Shown: positions 54,481 to 64,000 of the stretch, piece after piece
Layout: every line of letters starts with the position of its first letter
How positions within the stretch are numbered: the first letter of the stretch is position 1
DNA from: Cordylochernes scorpioides
Lineage: Eukaryota; Arthropoda; Arachnida; Pseudoscorpiones; Chernetidae
DNA: 64,000 nucleotides
Assembly: GCA_030710605.1 (NCBI GenBank)
Contig: CP092880.1
Location: 19,529,791 to 19,593,790, forward strand
Direction: 5' to 3'
Program-made: the position numbers and the translations under genes
The notes under the pieces: generated by a model
Seen by the model: the letters and a program-made list of their open reading frames with translations, nothing else
What the model was told of the DNA's origin: nothing
The model's database searches: none

Positions 54481-54774
54481 GTTATTTTTTTCAATTTTTA
54501 TACAGCCGATGATTCTTGCCTCTAAAAATGAACATATTTGAAAGTTATGGTAAGAAACTTGGTTTAACAATTTAAAGATACATCTTTTCCTTAGTGATGA
54601 TATAATTATTTGGTAGTGTCTACTGCAAGTTAACTTTCTTTTAAAATGTGAATTCATTTTGAAAAAAAAAAGCAGGATTTCTGGAGAGACTTAACCAAAT
54701 CTGAAACACCGTCTCTGATTGGCCGGTGTGTGAGATGTAAACAAACAACGCGATTGGGTCAAATTTTCACGTTA
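54481..54774. other. AT-rich spacer at the B/C junction
   Basis: No gene. A short GC-richer part with CTCTGATTGGCCGGTGTGTG sits at 54711-54730. Confidence 0.35.
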
Positions 54775-55030
54775 AGTTAGGATAGGTTGAAGTTATGTTA
54801 GGTTAGGGTGGATTACGGAAATATCTTTATTTACAAGGCTGATAACCTAGGGTAGATTAGGTTAGGTTTTAAGATATATTAGGTTATGGTTAGGTTTTAT
54901 GGGTAGATTAGGTTAAGGTTAGGTTAGGGTAGTTTAAGATTAGGTTAGGTTTTGTGGGTAGATTAGGTTAGGCTTTATTAAGTTACAATTAGGTTAGGTA
55001 AATTAAGATAGGTTAGATTAGGTTAGAGTA
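54775..55030 (+). repeat. Degenerate interstitial TTAGG tract
   Basis: Many copies of GGTTA/TTAGG (TTAGGTTAGG, GATTAGGTTAGG, AGGTTAGGGTAG) with interruptions. TTAGG is the arthropod telomere repeat. The tract lies between copies B and C of the tandem duplication. Confidence 0.8.
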
Positions 55031-55190
55031 GGTAACCCCTCGATTCCCGACAGTCATGAACCGGGATTGAATCCCGCGTTAAAATTTGATTAATATGTGA
55101 ATAACCTTCACATATTATTCACTGTTTCAAATATCATGAACTAGGTTGCTCTTGCTGAGCGGTACCTATTAATGTGAATTTGTACCAGCA
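55030..55190 (+). repeat. SINE at the left edge of copy C
   Basis: CCCTCGATTCCCGACAGTC, GAACCGGGATTGAATCCC and GAACTAGGTTGCTCTTGCTG follow the family order; the counterpart in copy B is 44880-45060. Confidence 0.65.
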
Positions 55191-55274
55191 TATATATACG
55201 TGTGTGGTAATAATAATATTTTATAATGCAAATGAAAAAAAAAAACCCGCTAATGTTTCTTTTTACAAATAAAT

Positions 55275-55485
55275 CAAACTTCTACTGTCCTCACTGCAAT
55301 GAAGAAATATTGGGAGGGCTTGGCTTATCAGTGGTGAACCCTCCCAGCGGTTTCTCCAATTTAATCTACCAGACCGCTTCTTCAGAGCTCTAATACTGTA
55401 TTAAATCATTCTGCTTTTATATGCAACACTGAAGGATGGAATCTTAGAAATGGTATTTCATCTCAGTAAAGACAGTAGAAGTTTG
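55275..55485. repeat. Foldback MITE, copy C
   Basis: Counterpart of 45160-45390, with CTTCTACTGTCCTCACTGCA and AAAGACAGTAGAAG at the ends. Confidence 0.7.
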
Positions 55486-55948
55486 ATTTATTTGTGAAAA
55501 GAAACATTTGTGTTTTTGTGTTTTCATTTGTATTTTATAGATGGCGCGTTATTGCTTTGTATTAATCATATTTTAATTGGAAAATATTTTAGTTTTGATT
55601 TATATATTTATTAAAATATGTAATTATATTATTATTAACGATATAATTGTAATGATATGTTATCAAATATTATATATCTCTACAGACACATTATTACAAT
55701 GATAAAATAATTATAAGATAAGAGTGAGATAAGGTGAAGAGAAAATAGAGGTAACCCGGTCTCCTGGAGCATGAGATAAGGTGTCTGTGAAAATATCATA
55801 TTTAATAAATAAATACCATATAAAAACACACACATATTGTCAATTCTGTACTCCAGAAGAGAACCTAGGTTATAAAAATAACCCTATCATATTGTGAAAA
55901 ATAATATTTACGTACTTTTTTAATCGATGAATTTATGATTATAATATA

Positions 55949-56307
55949 CTAGACGGGTGACCCGAGCTTCGCCCCGGGATTGACCCGTGTGCATATCTAC
56001 CCGAGTGATATATATTTAGATAAGATTTTTTTATAACTGTTTGTTATTAGCATTATCTATTTGTTTGCATCAGCATAATTTCATCTAATCTTTGATAGAG
56101 GGCGCTGTTCGTGAGCTGAGTAGAATAATTTGAATATATAGTTTTAATAATTGATTTATATATTTTTTAAAATAGCCTATCGTCTTCCCCGTATTTTTTT
56201 TACCTATGTATGGAAATTTTGGTTTGAATTAGTGAACTACTGCGAATTTGTATACCGGACATAAAACAAACAAACAAACAAACATTGATTTTTATATTTA
56301 TAGAAGA
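55949..56307 (-). mobile_element. Helitron family 3, copy C only, 359 bp
   Basis: Reversed CTAG at 55949-55952, ACGGGTGA, and a hairpin near CCCGGGGCGAAGCTCGGG. The 5' end is TCTTCTATAAATATAAAAAT at 56307 before T. Copy B shows the empty site ATAATATATATTTATT. The body (AGTTCACTAATTCAAACC) matches the 5' part of 32489-33012. Confidence 0.85.
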
Positions 56308-56469
56308 TATTTATATTGAGATATAAATATGTTTGTTTACTAATAACATATTAGTGTTCATTTTATATATTCATATATTTGACATTTATATATACCTAGC
56401 AATAACGCGCCATATATATAATACAAATGAAAACACCAAAACGCGAATGTTTTTTTTTTTTTCACAAAT

Positions 56470-56650
56470 AAATCAAACTTCTACTGTCCTTACTGCGATG
56501 AAAAAATATTGGAAGGGCTTGATTCATCAGTGGTGAACCTTCCCAGCAATTTATTCTACCCCAGACCGCTTTCTTTAGAGTTATAATACTGTATTGGATC
56601 ATTCTGCTTCTATATGCAACACTGAAGGGTGGAATCTTAGAAATGGTATT
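56470..56650. repeat. Foldback MITE arm, copy C
   Basis: Counterpart of 46755-46935. Confidence 0.6.
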
Positions 56651-56792
56651 TAAGTAAACTATGGACAAATGCTTTTCCAGAAACAATAAGGACAAGGCCA
56701 GTTAGGCATGATTTAATACAAAGAAATAACATGCCATGTATATATAACGAATAAGAACATTAGCGTTTTGGTGTTTACATTTGTATTATTTA

Positions 56793-57281
56793 CTAGAGGA
56801 CGTACCCGGCTTCGCCCGGGTTTTACCCGAGTAAAGGTTTGTCTAACGAATCTCTCGATAAAGTGATTTTTTTTCTCGGCCCCTTGAAAAATACTCGATA
56901 AGTTGAACAAAATCAATATTAATTGGTTCCCTCGGTAATTGGAAGTTAAAGGAATAGTATCTTGCCTTGGAATTGTATCATTATTCTTGTCTCAAATAAA
57001 TTGCCGTGTCATCCTGAATTTTGTCTTTCCTAATTTTCTACATTATAAAATCATCGTATCATCATGATAATATTTAGAGCAGATTGTTGAATTATAACAG
57101 ATAAATTAGAATATTTATCTTGATTATTTTTAGGCGAAAAGTTATTTCAAAAATTTTATTTGCTAGAAACCATCCCAGTACTATACTAAATAACTTCCCA
57201 AAGTTTCACGGCGTTCCAATGAGTAGTTTGGTCAGGCATAAAGGACACACACACACATACATTCATTTTTATATATATAGA
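56793..57281 (-). mobile_element. Helitron family 1, shared insertion, copy C
   Basis: Counterpart of 47119-47611 with the same ends and flanks (TATTATTTA at one side, TATGTATTTTCAG at the other). Confidence 0.85.
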
Positions 57282-57721
57282 TATGTATTTTCAGTAAAAT
57301 ATAAATGTCAATATACACGAGATTGCCATATATCATCATTATAATAAGTGTGAAGTCAAACTGTTTATAAACTTCAATGTACCAGCTTTGTGGCCATCAT
57401 ATATTCTCAAAGAAGACAATAAAGTAAAAAGAGTCAGGTATGGACCCAAGCAAGGCAAAACCCTATAACAATCAAACAAAATGGAAATTTCATAAAGTAT
57501 CACATTGACCCTTCCCGGGGATCTTCCACAAGTCATTAGTGAGTTTTACGACAAGCTGCTGGACGACCGATATCTCCCATATCACATCCTATTGGACCTT
57601 GACTGTGTCGCCGGTCTCTGGTCTCTCTTAGATGCCATCCAGCCTGCATCATCCTTTGTGTATTAACCCAGATGCCTGAAACCACGAGGCCCATGACTGC
57701 TATAGCTTGTGGTACGACATA

Positions 57722-57910
57722 TTTAGGCGCTCTGCCATCTAAAAAAGCGCATGTGCTTGTGGTCAGGATATGCTTTCTTTATTTTAAATATCAACACCTG
57801 ACCCACTTTTTTTATATTGCTTTTTCATATATATATATTGAAAAAATTGAAAGCTTATCCTGACCAGGAGCACATGTGCTTGTTAGATGGAAGAGCGCCA
57901 TCTAGTGGAA
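57722..57910. repeat. Foldback with AGCACATGTGCTTGT arms
   Basis: GGCGCTCTGCCATCT, GCGCATGTGCTTGTGGTCAG and ATGCTTTC at the left are inverted at the right as GAAAGCTTATCCTGACCAGG, GCACATGTGCTTGTTAGATG and GAGCGCCATCT. Copy B retains only the right arm (48065-48135). Confidence 0.65.
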
Positions 57911-58026
57911 GAGAAATCAACTAAACATTTATTTAACCTGTTCCCTGATATTTGGCCAACTCATTTTTAATATCACACTTGACCTTTTTATATTTTATTT
58001 TTCTATTATTTTTTTTTATATAAATA

Positions 58027-58523
58027 CTAGCGGACGTACCCTGCTTCGCCCGGGTTTTACCCGAGTAAAGGTTTGTCTAACGAATCTCTTGATAAAGTGA
58101 ACATTTTTCCCGGTCCCTTGAAAAATACTCGATAAGTTGAATAAAATCAATATTAATTGGTTCCCTCGGTAATTGGAAGTTAAAGGAATAGTATCTTGCC
58201 TTGGAATTGTATCATTATTCTTGTCTCAAATAAATTGCCGTGTCATCCTGAATTTTGTCTTTCCTAATTTTCTACATTACAAAATCATCGTATCATCATG
58301 ATAATATTTAGAGCAGATTGTTGAATTATAACAGATAAATTAGAATATTTATCTTGATTATTTTAAAGCGAAAAGTTATTTCAAAAATTTTATTTGCTAT
58401 AAACCTTCCCAGTACTATACTAAATAACTTCCCAAAGTTTCATGGCGTTCCAATGAGTGGTTTGGTCAGGCATAAAGGACAGACAGACACACACACACAT
58501 ACATTCATTTTTATATATATAGA
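58027..58523 (-). mobile_element. Helitron family 1, copy C only, 497 bp
   Basis: Reversed CTAG at 58027-58030 after AAATA, hairpin CCCGGGCGAAGCAGGG, and 5' end TCTATATATATAAAAATG at 58523. Copy B has the undisturbed TATAAATATAATAAAATGG there. Confidence 0.85.
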
Positions 58524-58884
58524 TAAAGATAATAAAATGTTATATATATAATATTTATAATTATTATAATCAATAATCGGTGAGCACTTCCTATTTTTGA
58601 ATTTATCTAACAATGAAACGTGATTAGGCCCTCGAATTATTATTGAGATTAATATACAATTTAATCCCAGAGAATAAATGATTTACATTTAATTTTACTA
58701 TATCGATTGAACAATAATATTCTTTCTAATTTCTCTTTTAAATTTAATTGATTGAAATTATTTTCAAAAGGAATATATTCAAAGAATTTTAAATATATAT
58801 TTTTTTAAGTCAAAAAAGATTAAATATTAAAAAAAAATTGCCTGGTAATATTTATAAATATTCAATGTTTTAATTATATTTTTC

Positions 58885-59940
58885 CCTCCACTGGATATAT
58901 CTATCAAATCCCATCTAGCATACTTGGAAGCGCTAAGAGAAGGCCCTTTTGAGTCACGTCCCAGTCCCTCCTCGGTACCCTACCCACCTCTTAGAAGACC
59001 TCTCCAATTCTCCAAGTCACTGCCAGAACAGGTCACTATTGTTTATACAGATGGCTCTCGGTCAACCAACGGGGTTGGCGCAGCAGTGGTGCTCCCACCT
59101 CCCTATTCACCACTGAAACTTAAACTCCACAACAGCTGTACCTCCTTCCAGGCGGAACTTTTGGCGATTCTTTATGCCACCAGATCTATTAGGATCATGC
59201 CGCGACAAGACTTTGTCATTGCCTCCGACTGCCAGGCAGCTCTACATGCCATCTGTCACCCCGATATCCCTAGAACCCCACTTACTGCAGAGATAATCAG
59301 AAACCTCAATACTCTGGACAATGTTCAACTCTGCTGGGTCCCGGAGTCATTGCGGCATCGTTGGAAATGAACAGGCCGATGAAGTCGCCAAAGCCGCAGC
59401 TCAATCCAAACTGCCTTTACACTTCGCAACCCTTCTAGGAAATATGTCCGCTCTCAAAGCAAACAGTTCGCCCTCCAACTATGGACCGACCTCTACACCA
59501 CAGACCATGCTACAAGAAACCTCAGAAGAGTAGCTGCATCTCCTAGTCTTCTAATCTCAATTCTCCCAAAACTAAAATATTGCAACGTCACCTCTACAAT
59601 CCTGACAGGACATGGCTTCGTTCAAGCCGACATCGCCAGAACCTCCAAAAACAACGACCCCGTATGCCAACACTGTCACCAAGAAAATCAAACAGTCGAC
59701 CACCTCCTATTCAGTTGCCCATCCTACCATCTTCAGAGATTCCAGACTGCAACTCTACTCAACACCAGCACATTCAACAAGAAGCATTGAAGAACCTCCC
59801 CAAAAATAAAACAGCCTGGCGACATCTAATCAGTTGGATGTCAAGTGCAACAAATAGACAATAAGTCAGAAGACAAACCCGGACAGTTGGCGACTTTCGT
59901 ACGCTCCAGGAGTCCGGGTTATGTACAGAATAATAATAAA
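58885..59940 (+). mobile_element. 5'-truncated LINE (RNase H-bearing) in the copy C 5' flank
   Basis: TAATTATATTTTTC is duplicated at 58871-58884 and 59941-59954, and copy B has it once. The 1056-bp insert holds an RNase H domain (YTDGSRSTNGVGA, SFQAELLAILYA, VIASDCQAALHAI, GNEQADEVAKAAA) with one frameshift near 59340, then the zinc motif CQHCHQENQTVDHLLFSC. The tail is AATAATAATAAA. It belongs to the RNase H-bearing I/R1-like LINE group and lacks everything upstream. Confidence 0.9.
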
Positions 59941-59968
59941 TAATTATATTTTTCATATACACGCGACT

Positions 59969-59976
59969 TATATAAA
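59969..59976 (+). promoter_or_regulatory. TATA-like box of the copy C acidic gene
   Basis: TATATAAA lies about 40-47 bp before the ATG and is conserved with copy B. The LINE ends only about 28 bp upstream of it, so original upstream elements have been pushed away by about 1.07 kb. Confidence 0.4.
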
Positions 59977-60015
59977 CATTAAAATTGATTTTGATTAGTG
60001 AATAAAAAAATTAAA

Positions 60016-60783
60016 ATGGCAGATCTTGAAATTCTTTCAGAAATCGATCAAGAAATTAAAGTAGAGGAGACCAATATAGAAGAAGCTAAGAAAGAAGAGT
60101 CAAAGGAGAAAGGACTTGAGATAGAAAAGACTGAAGCTGAGAAACCAAAGTCCATGGAAGCTGAAATCAACGTCGCGAGTATTATGAAAGAAGATCTCAA
60201 GGCAGAAGAGGTTTTAAAAGAAAAACCCAAAGCAGAAGTAGCAAAGGAAGAAGAAGCAAAAGTAGAAAAAGTTGAAGAAGATGTTCCAAAGGCAGAGGAG
60301 GCCATAGATGCTATAGAAGAAGTTCTAAAGGTGGAAGAGGCCATAAAGCACTTAGAAAATATGCTAAAGGGATTAGAAGGGATTCCAATAGGAGAAGAGG
60401 CCATAGAAGATTACACAATTGCAGAAGAGGCCTTAGAGGTAGAAGAAGCCATAGAAGCTACAGAATTTGTTCTAAAGTTAGAAGAGAACACAGAGGCCAT
60501 AAAAAAGTTTATAAAGGTAGAAGATACCTTAGAAGGGATTCCAATAGGAGAAGAGGCCATTAAGAAAATAGATGAGATTTTAAAGGCAGAAGATGACTTC
60601 GAAGATATTACACTCTCAGAAGAGACCACAGAAGAACCTGAAAACGTCCAGGATGTAGAAAATGAAACTGAAAAAGGCTCGACTCATAAAAAGAAGCATA
60701 AAGTCAATTTTTTTCGTAGAATTCTTCAATCTATTAACAAACTTTTTTGCTGCTGGAGGAAAGGAAAGGTAAATGTTGATTAG
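60016..60783 (+). CDS. Acidic Glu/Lys-rich repeat protein of unknown function (intact copy)
   Basis: The ATG at 60016 (AAAATGG context) gives 255 residues; the in-frame GTG upstream is not a likely start. The protein is dominated by Glu, Lys, Ala and Ile/Val, with heptad-like spacing that suggests helix or coiled coil over about residues 10-215. EGIPIGEEAI occurs at about 121 and 173, and EEAIEA/EEAI units recur between, so it grew by internal duplication. The last 30 residues are quite different: strongly basic, with FFRRILQSINKLFCCWRKGK; the helix is amphipathic and Cys245-Cys246 could be lipid-modified. There is no signal peptide. I do not recognise the family. It is single-exon as read, and an AT-rich 3' region with AATAAA follows (about 60832). 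Two other copies in the window are broken. Confidence 0.7.
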   Translation: MADLEILSEIDQEIKVEETNIEEAKKEESKEKGLEIEKTEAEKPKSMEAEINVASIMKEDLKAEEVLKEKPKAEVAKEEEAKVEKVEEDVPKAEEAIDAIEEVLKVEEAIKHLENMLKGLEGIPIGEEAIEDYTIAEEALEVEEAIEATEFVLKLEENTEAIKKFIKVEDTLEGIPIGEEAIKKIDEILKAEDDFEDITLSEETTEEPENVQDVENETEKGSTHKKKHKVNFFRRILQSINKLFCCWRKGKVNVD

Positions 60784-61042
60784 AAAACTATATATATTCT
60801 TTTAGATAATAAAAATTCATATATTTGGATTGAATAAAAGATTCATATTCTTTTTTATTATCTAAAGATTTGAATATGGATTGCTCTATATTCAGATAGA
60901 TATATGTATATTTCGTACTAATAAATAATTTTAAGATGTGTTACCTTTTTGTGTAATTCTTTTGCTTTTTATCTTATAATATATTTATTTTTTCTTTTTA
61001 TTATTATATGACTTGTCTTTTTATCCTATTTTGGTATTTGAT

Positions 61043-61238
61043 TTCCTAAAAATAAAGATACTTCAGCCAGTAAATCTTATTACCTCGACGTTTCGACAAA
61101 AACCTTTTGTCCTCGTCAGGAGCAAACAAAAATTAAAACATTTAGCAAGACGTTAAAAATCATCCAAGGTTCCAATGGCGTTTTCACGCGATATTTTTGT
61201 TTAAAAAAATATGAATACCGGTCAGGCAGCCTTTATCT
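61043..61238 (-). mobile_element. Short hammerhead-bearing retroelement, copy C
   Basis: Counterpart of 963-1158, with TTGGTATTTGAT at 61031-61042 and 61239-61250. Confidence 0.55.
61083..61122 (-). ncRNA. Hammerhead ribozyme-like motif (family i), copy C
   Basis: Identical to 1003-1042. Confidence 0.55.
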
Positions 61239-62094
61239 TTGGTATTTGATATTATACGATTATTTTTATATCTACATAGGTATTAGATAATAAATATTAT
61301 ATTTTATTTAGAGTAAATATATGGTGATGCTTGTAAATTACAAATTTCTGTCAATAATGGAAGAATTTTCAATTAACTATATATAATTATCGTTTTATGA
61401 GTAACACACGACAAATACATACTGTGTGATGTATGTCTCACTCTCTACGGAAGATTAAAAATGTTCATCAAATGGCCAAAGATAAAAATATTAACGATTT
61501 CAAAAATGCTGTTGAATAATGTTGTGTATTGATGGATTTTTTTCCGGGAGGATAATAATTTATAAAAAAGGCACCTGTCCAGTCAAAATTGGACGCCATC
61601 TATTGAACATATTAGCAAACTAGCGGTCTCGAGTCGATGACAAAGTCACAACACATTTTCATCCTATTTTCGGTCTAATGGCCCACGCCGTTCAGGAAGG
61701 GCTTTATTTCACGAGATTCGCAAGGGATCAAATAAATCTGATAAAATATTTTATTTGAATCTTTGTAGACCTCATGGAATAAAGTCCACCCTGGACAGAT
61801 GAGGGCCATTAGCCCGAAACTATGGTCTGCAAAAGGGTACTCCTCTGGTTTCCAAAGTTAGTGTTGTAGCTTTGTCACCGACTCGAAGCCGCTAGTTTGC
61901 TTATTCGGGCAATAGATGACATCTAGTTTAGACGTCTATTTTGAAGTGTTAGATGTCTTTTATTTTTATATTTATTTATAATTGTATGTAACTCTACTGT
62001 CCTCAAAGCTTATGTCCATAGTTCATCTAAAATACCCATTCCAAGAGTCTAGCAAAGTATCACTATAAAAGGAAGTTCCAAAAATGCAATATAA

Positions 62095-62200
62095 CAGCGG
62101 GATGGTAGATTAAACTGGTGAAATCGCTGGGAGGCTTCACCACTGATGAGCCAGGCCCTCCCATTAATTTTTCTATTGCAGTAAGGTAGGTAGAAATTGT
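62095..62200. repeat. Foldback MITE arm, copy C
   Basis: Counterpart of 1995-2115 and 52040-52140. Confidence 0.65.
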
Positions 62201-62404
62201 TTTATTTTAAAAAGAATCATACGCGTCTATAATAGTTTTGAATTTTGATATTTTGATAGTGTTGTGTATCATTGATATTTTGATTAATATATAAGCAAAT
62301 CTCATCGCTTTAAATATTGATATTGATACTATTTAGATTTTTGGCCATTTTATTAACTAGAATTATGATTCATTTCGATTATAGTATAGATCTCTGCAGT
62401 CCTG

Positions 62405-62550
62405 GATCTTTCCAGTTGGTCTCGAGGACCACGCCATCACCATCTCCTCAGCGGCGAAGTACGCGATCTACGTATTCTTCCGAGATCGCGAAATGCGTGG
62501 TGTCGCTGGAGACCCACTGGCGATTCTCCACCAAACTCTGCAGCGCTGGC
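62405..62550. repeat. GC-rich palindromic block, copy C
   Basis: Counterpart of 52340-52490; the inner hairpin has a mismatched arm here. Confidence 0.55.
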
Positions 62551-63129
62551 AGAGGCGCCATATTCATTGTACATAGTTAATATATAGTATAGATCTGAAA
62601 TGTTGTAATGGCTTGGTTCATTCTTAGTGAATCCTACCACAATGGTTTCCCTAGTTTATTCTACCATACCGCTAAAACTATTGTATTGATAACTATCTAT
62701 ATCTATTGTCTGCAATTAAATATTCATTAACGGTAATTGCGTTTAGTAAATTTATGGAAAAATGCATTTTCTTCATATAATAATAATAATTAGGTAATTA
62801 AACTTCATGTATGTTTCATATTAATATGTTGAATTTTTCGAATGGCTGTATCTGTATTCTTTGTTCCAAGTTATTTTATATTTTCGAGATATCAGAAGTA
62901 ATTGCTAATATTCCAGGTCTGGATTGTTTTTCTTTGAATGCGATTCGATAGCAATATATTAAAAAAAACACAATAAGATCTCTGTCTTCATATAAAATAC
63001 GTATGCAATTTTTTTTTCGAGCATAGATCTTCAGCATAAAGTCGTTATATAAGATTCCAAGATCTGTTTAAGCAAAATTATTCAATGTAATGGATCTATT
63101 TAACGTAAAGCTTGAGGTTGCCTGGCCAG

Positions 63130-63445
63130 CATTCATGTTTATATAAAAAATAGACACTTCGGCCAGTTAGAGTTTTTTATTTTCTCAACGTTTCGACAAA
63201 AATCTTTTGTTTTCGCCAGGAGAAGTAAATAAAAATAAAGCATTTGGCAAGGCGTTAAAAATTTCTTTAGATGTTGTACTAAATTCGAAAAATCACGTGA
63301 GAACGCCCTTGCAACCTCAGAACAATTTTTAATGCCTTGCCAAATGCTTTATTTTTATTCACTTCTCCTGATGAAGACAAAAGATTTTTGTCGAAACGTT
63401 GAGAAAATAAAAAAACTCCAACTGGCCGAAGTGTATTTTTTATAT
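63130..63445. mobile_element. Foldback with hammerhead-like motifs in both arms, copy C
   Basis: Counterpart of 53650-53970. The left motif (minus strand, 63181-63225) has a damaged core CTGGCGA; the right motif is intact. Confidence 0.75.
63361..63411 (+). ncRNA. Hammerhead ribozyme-like motif, right arm, copy C (family i)
   Basis: TTCTC, CTGATGA, extra A, GACAAAA/TTTTGTC, GAAA, CGTT, GAGAA. Stem I pairs over 5 bp. Confidence 0.58.
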
Positions 63446-63559
63446 CCATTTATGTGCCACTTTTTCACACTTTGTTTAGTAGTCGGTAAAACCATATTCT
63501 TTCTCTATTTCTGTTTTTATCAAATATACAAACGTCATATTCAATTTATTTATTTATCA

Positions 63560-63850
63560 CCAGTTGCAAATAAGACACGCTATATCCGATCTGGATAATT
63601 GTGCGTGAAACTATTTACAATAATTGTAGGAGAGTAGGTAACAGAATTATCAAAAATAAAATAAACAATTACGAAAAAGAGCATTAAATAAACATATACA
63701 TTAAACAAATAAGCAACAACATAAGCAGATAGAATAAATCGCAAGGTAGTTATTTACAGTATGTTAAGCAATGATGGAAGTTGATTTAATGAAGTTATCT
63801 GTAATAATTAGTATCGTGGAGAGAGAAAGTTGATCAAGTTGAGATATTTA
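63560..63850. repeat. Dispersed repeat (AAGACACGCTATATCCG), copy C
   Basis: Counterpart of 54070-54350. Confidence 0.65.
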
Positions 63851-64000
63851 CTAACGTCATATTCAATAAGTATTTATTTCTTTCGCGTGCACCATTCGTT
63901 TCATGCGAACTCTACACGCCAAACAGACGTTATATTAAATTATTTTATTAAAAAGATTTTGTTATTTTTCAATTATGCTTTTATACAACCGATGAGGCTG

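Larger units (their letters stand above)
55040..64000. repeat. Segmental duplication copy C
   Basis: Collinear with copy B, continuing to the window edge. Insertions present only here are Helitrons at 55949-56307 and 58027-58523 and a LINE at 58885-59940. It contains the only intact acidic-protein gene. Confidence 0.85.

Noticed and set aside
59998-60015. Upstream GTG as the start of the acidic protein
   Set aside because: The ATG at 60016 has a good context and is conserved in copy B; a GTG start is not expected here.

Overview
The window is animal nuclear DNA, most probably arthropod. It is strongly AT-rich and gene-poor. Supporting signs are a degenerate tract of the arthropod telomere motif TTAGG (54775-55030), tRNA-Gly(GCC)-like sequences close to the insect form, an R4/Dong-type retrotransposon sitting in a TAA microsatellite, and many Helitrons. 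I cannot name the species. One run of 100 N (2439-2538) marks an assembly gap.

Layout. 1-2438 is a partial copy (A) of a duplicated segment that recurs at 44870-54480 (B) and 55040-64000 (C). Each copy carries a gene for a glutamate- and lysine-rich acidic protein; only copy C (60016-60783) is intact. 2540-5075 is Helitron debris and a minisatellite. 5680-10920 is an intronless, many-times frameshifted copy of the largest RNA polymerase II subunit, including its C-terminal heptad repeats. 11064-18485 holds a Helitron with triplicated 3' ends, a truncated Copia retrotransposon and a nearly complete Helitron Rep/helicase. 18840-24836 is old LINE, MITE, foldback, tRNA-like and Helitron sequence. 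24875-36030 is a nest of short Helitrons arranged head to tail and interrupted by an intact Dong-like element (ORF of 1255 codons) and by a 5'-truncated LINE that splits a minisatellite. 36125-44800 holds foldback MITEs, a miniature LTR element (TRIM), SINEs and pogo/Tigger-like MITEs. 44870-64000 is the tandem pair B and C.

How it fits together. The clearest cellular coding sequence is the acidic-protein gene of copy C. Most other recognisable coding sequence belongs to mobile elements: Helitron Rep/helicase, Copia Gag-protease-integrase, Dong-like RT with restriction-like endonuclease, an R1-like RT, LINE RNase H, and a DD37D maT transposase. Because B and C are diverged copies of one locus, each shows the empty site for insertions in the other. 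These insertions are a maT transposon, three Helitrons, a solo LTR, a SINE and a 5'-truncated LINE. The LINE sits about 76 bp upstream of the copy C start codon.

The most interesting signal is a set of short repeats and foldbacks carrying hammerhead-ribozyme-like motifs of the kind reported in Penelope-like elements. At least four sequence families are present, and in three of them the four bases at the stem III position form a self-complementary tetramer. Everything is read by eye from the sequence; no alignment, folding or database search was run.
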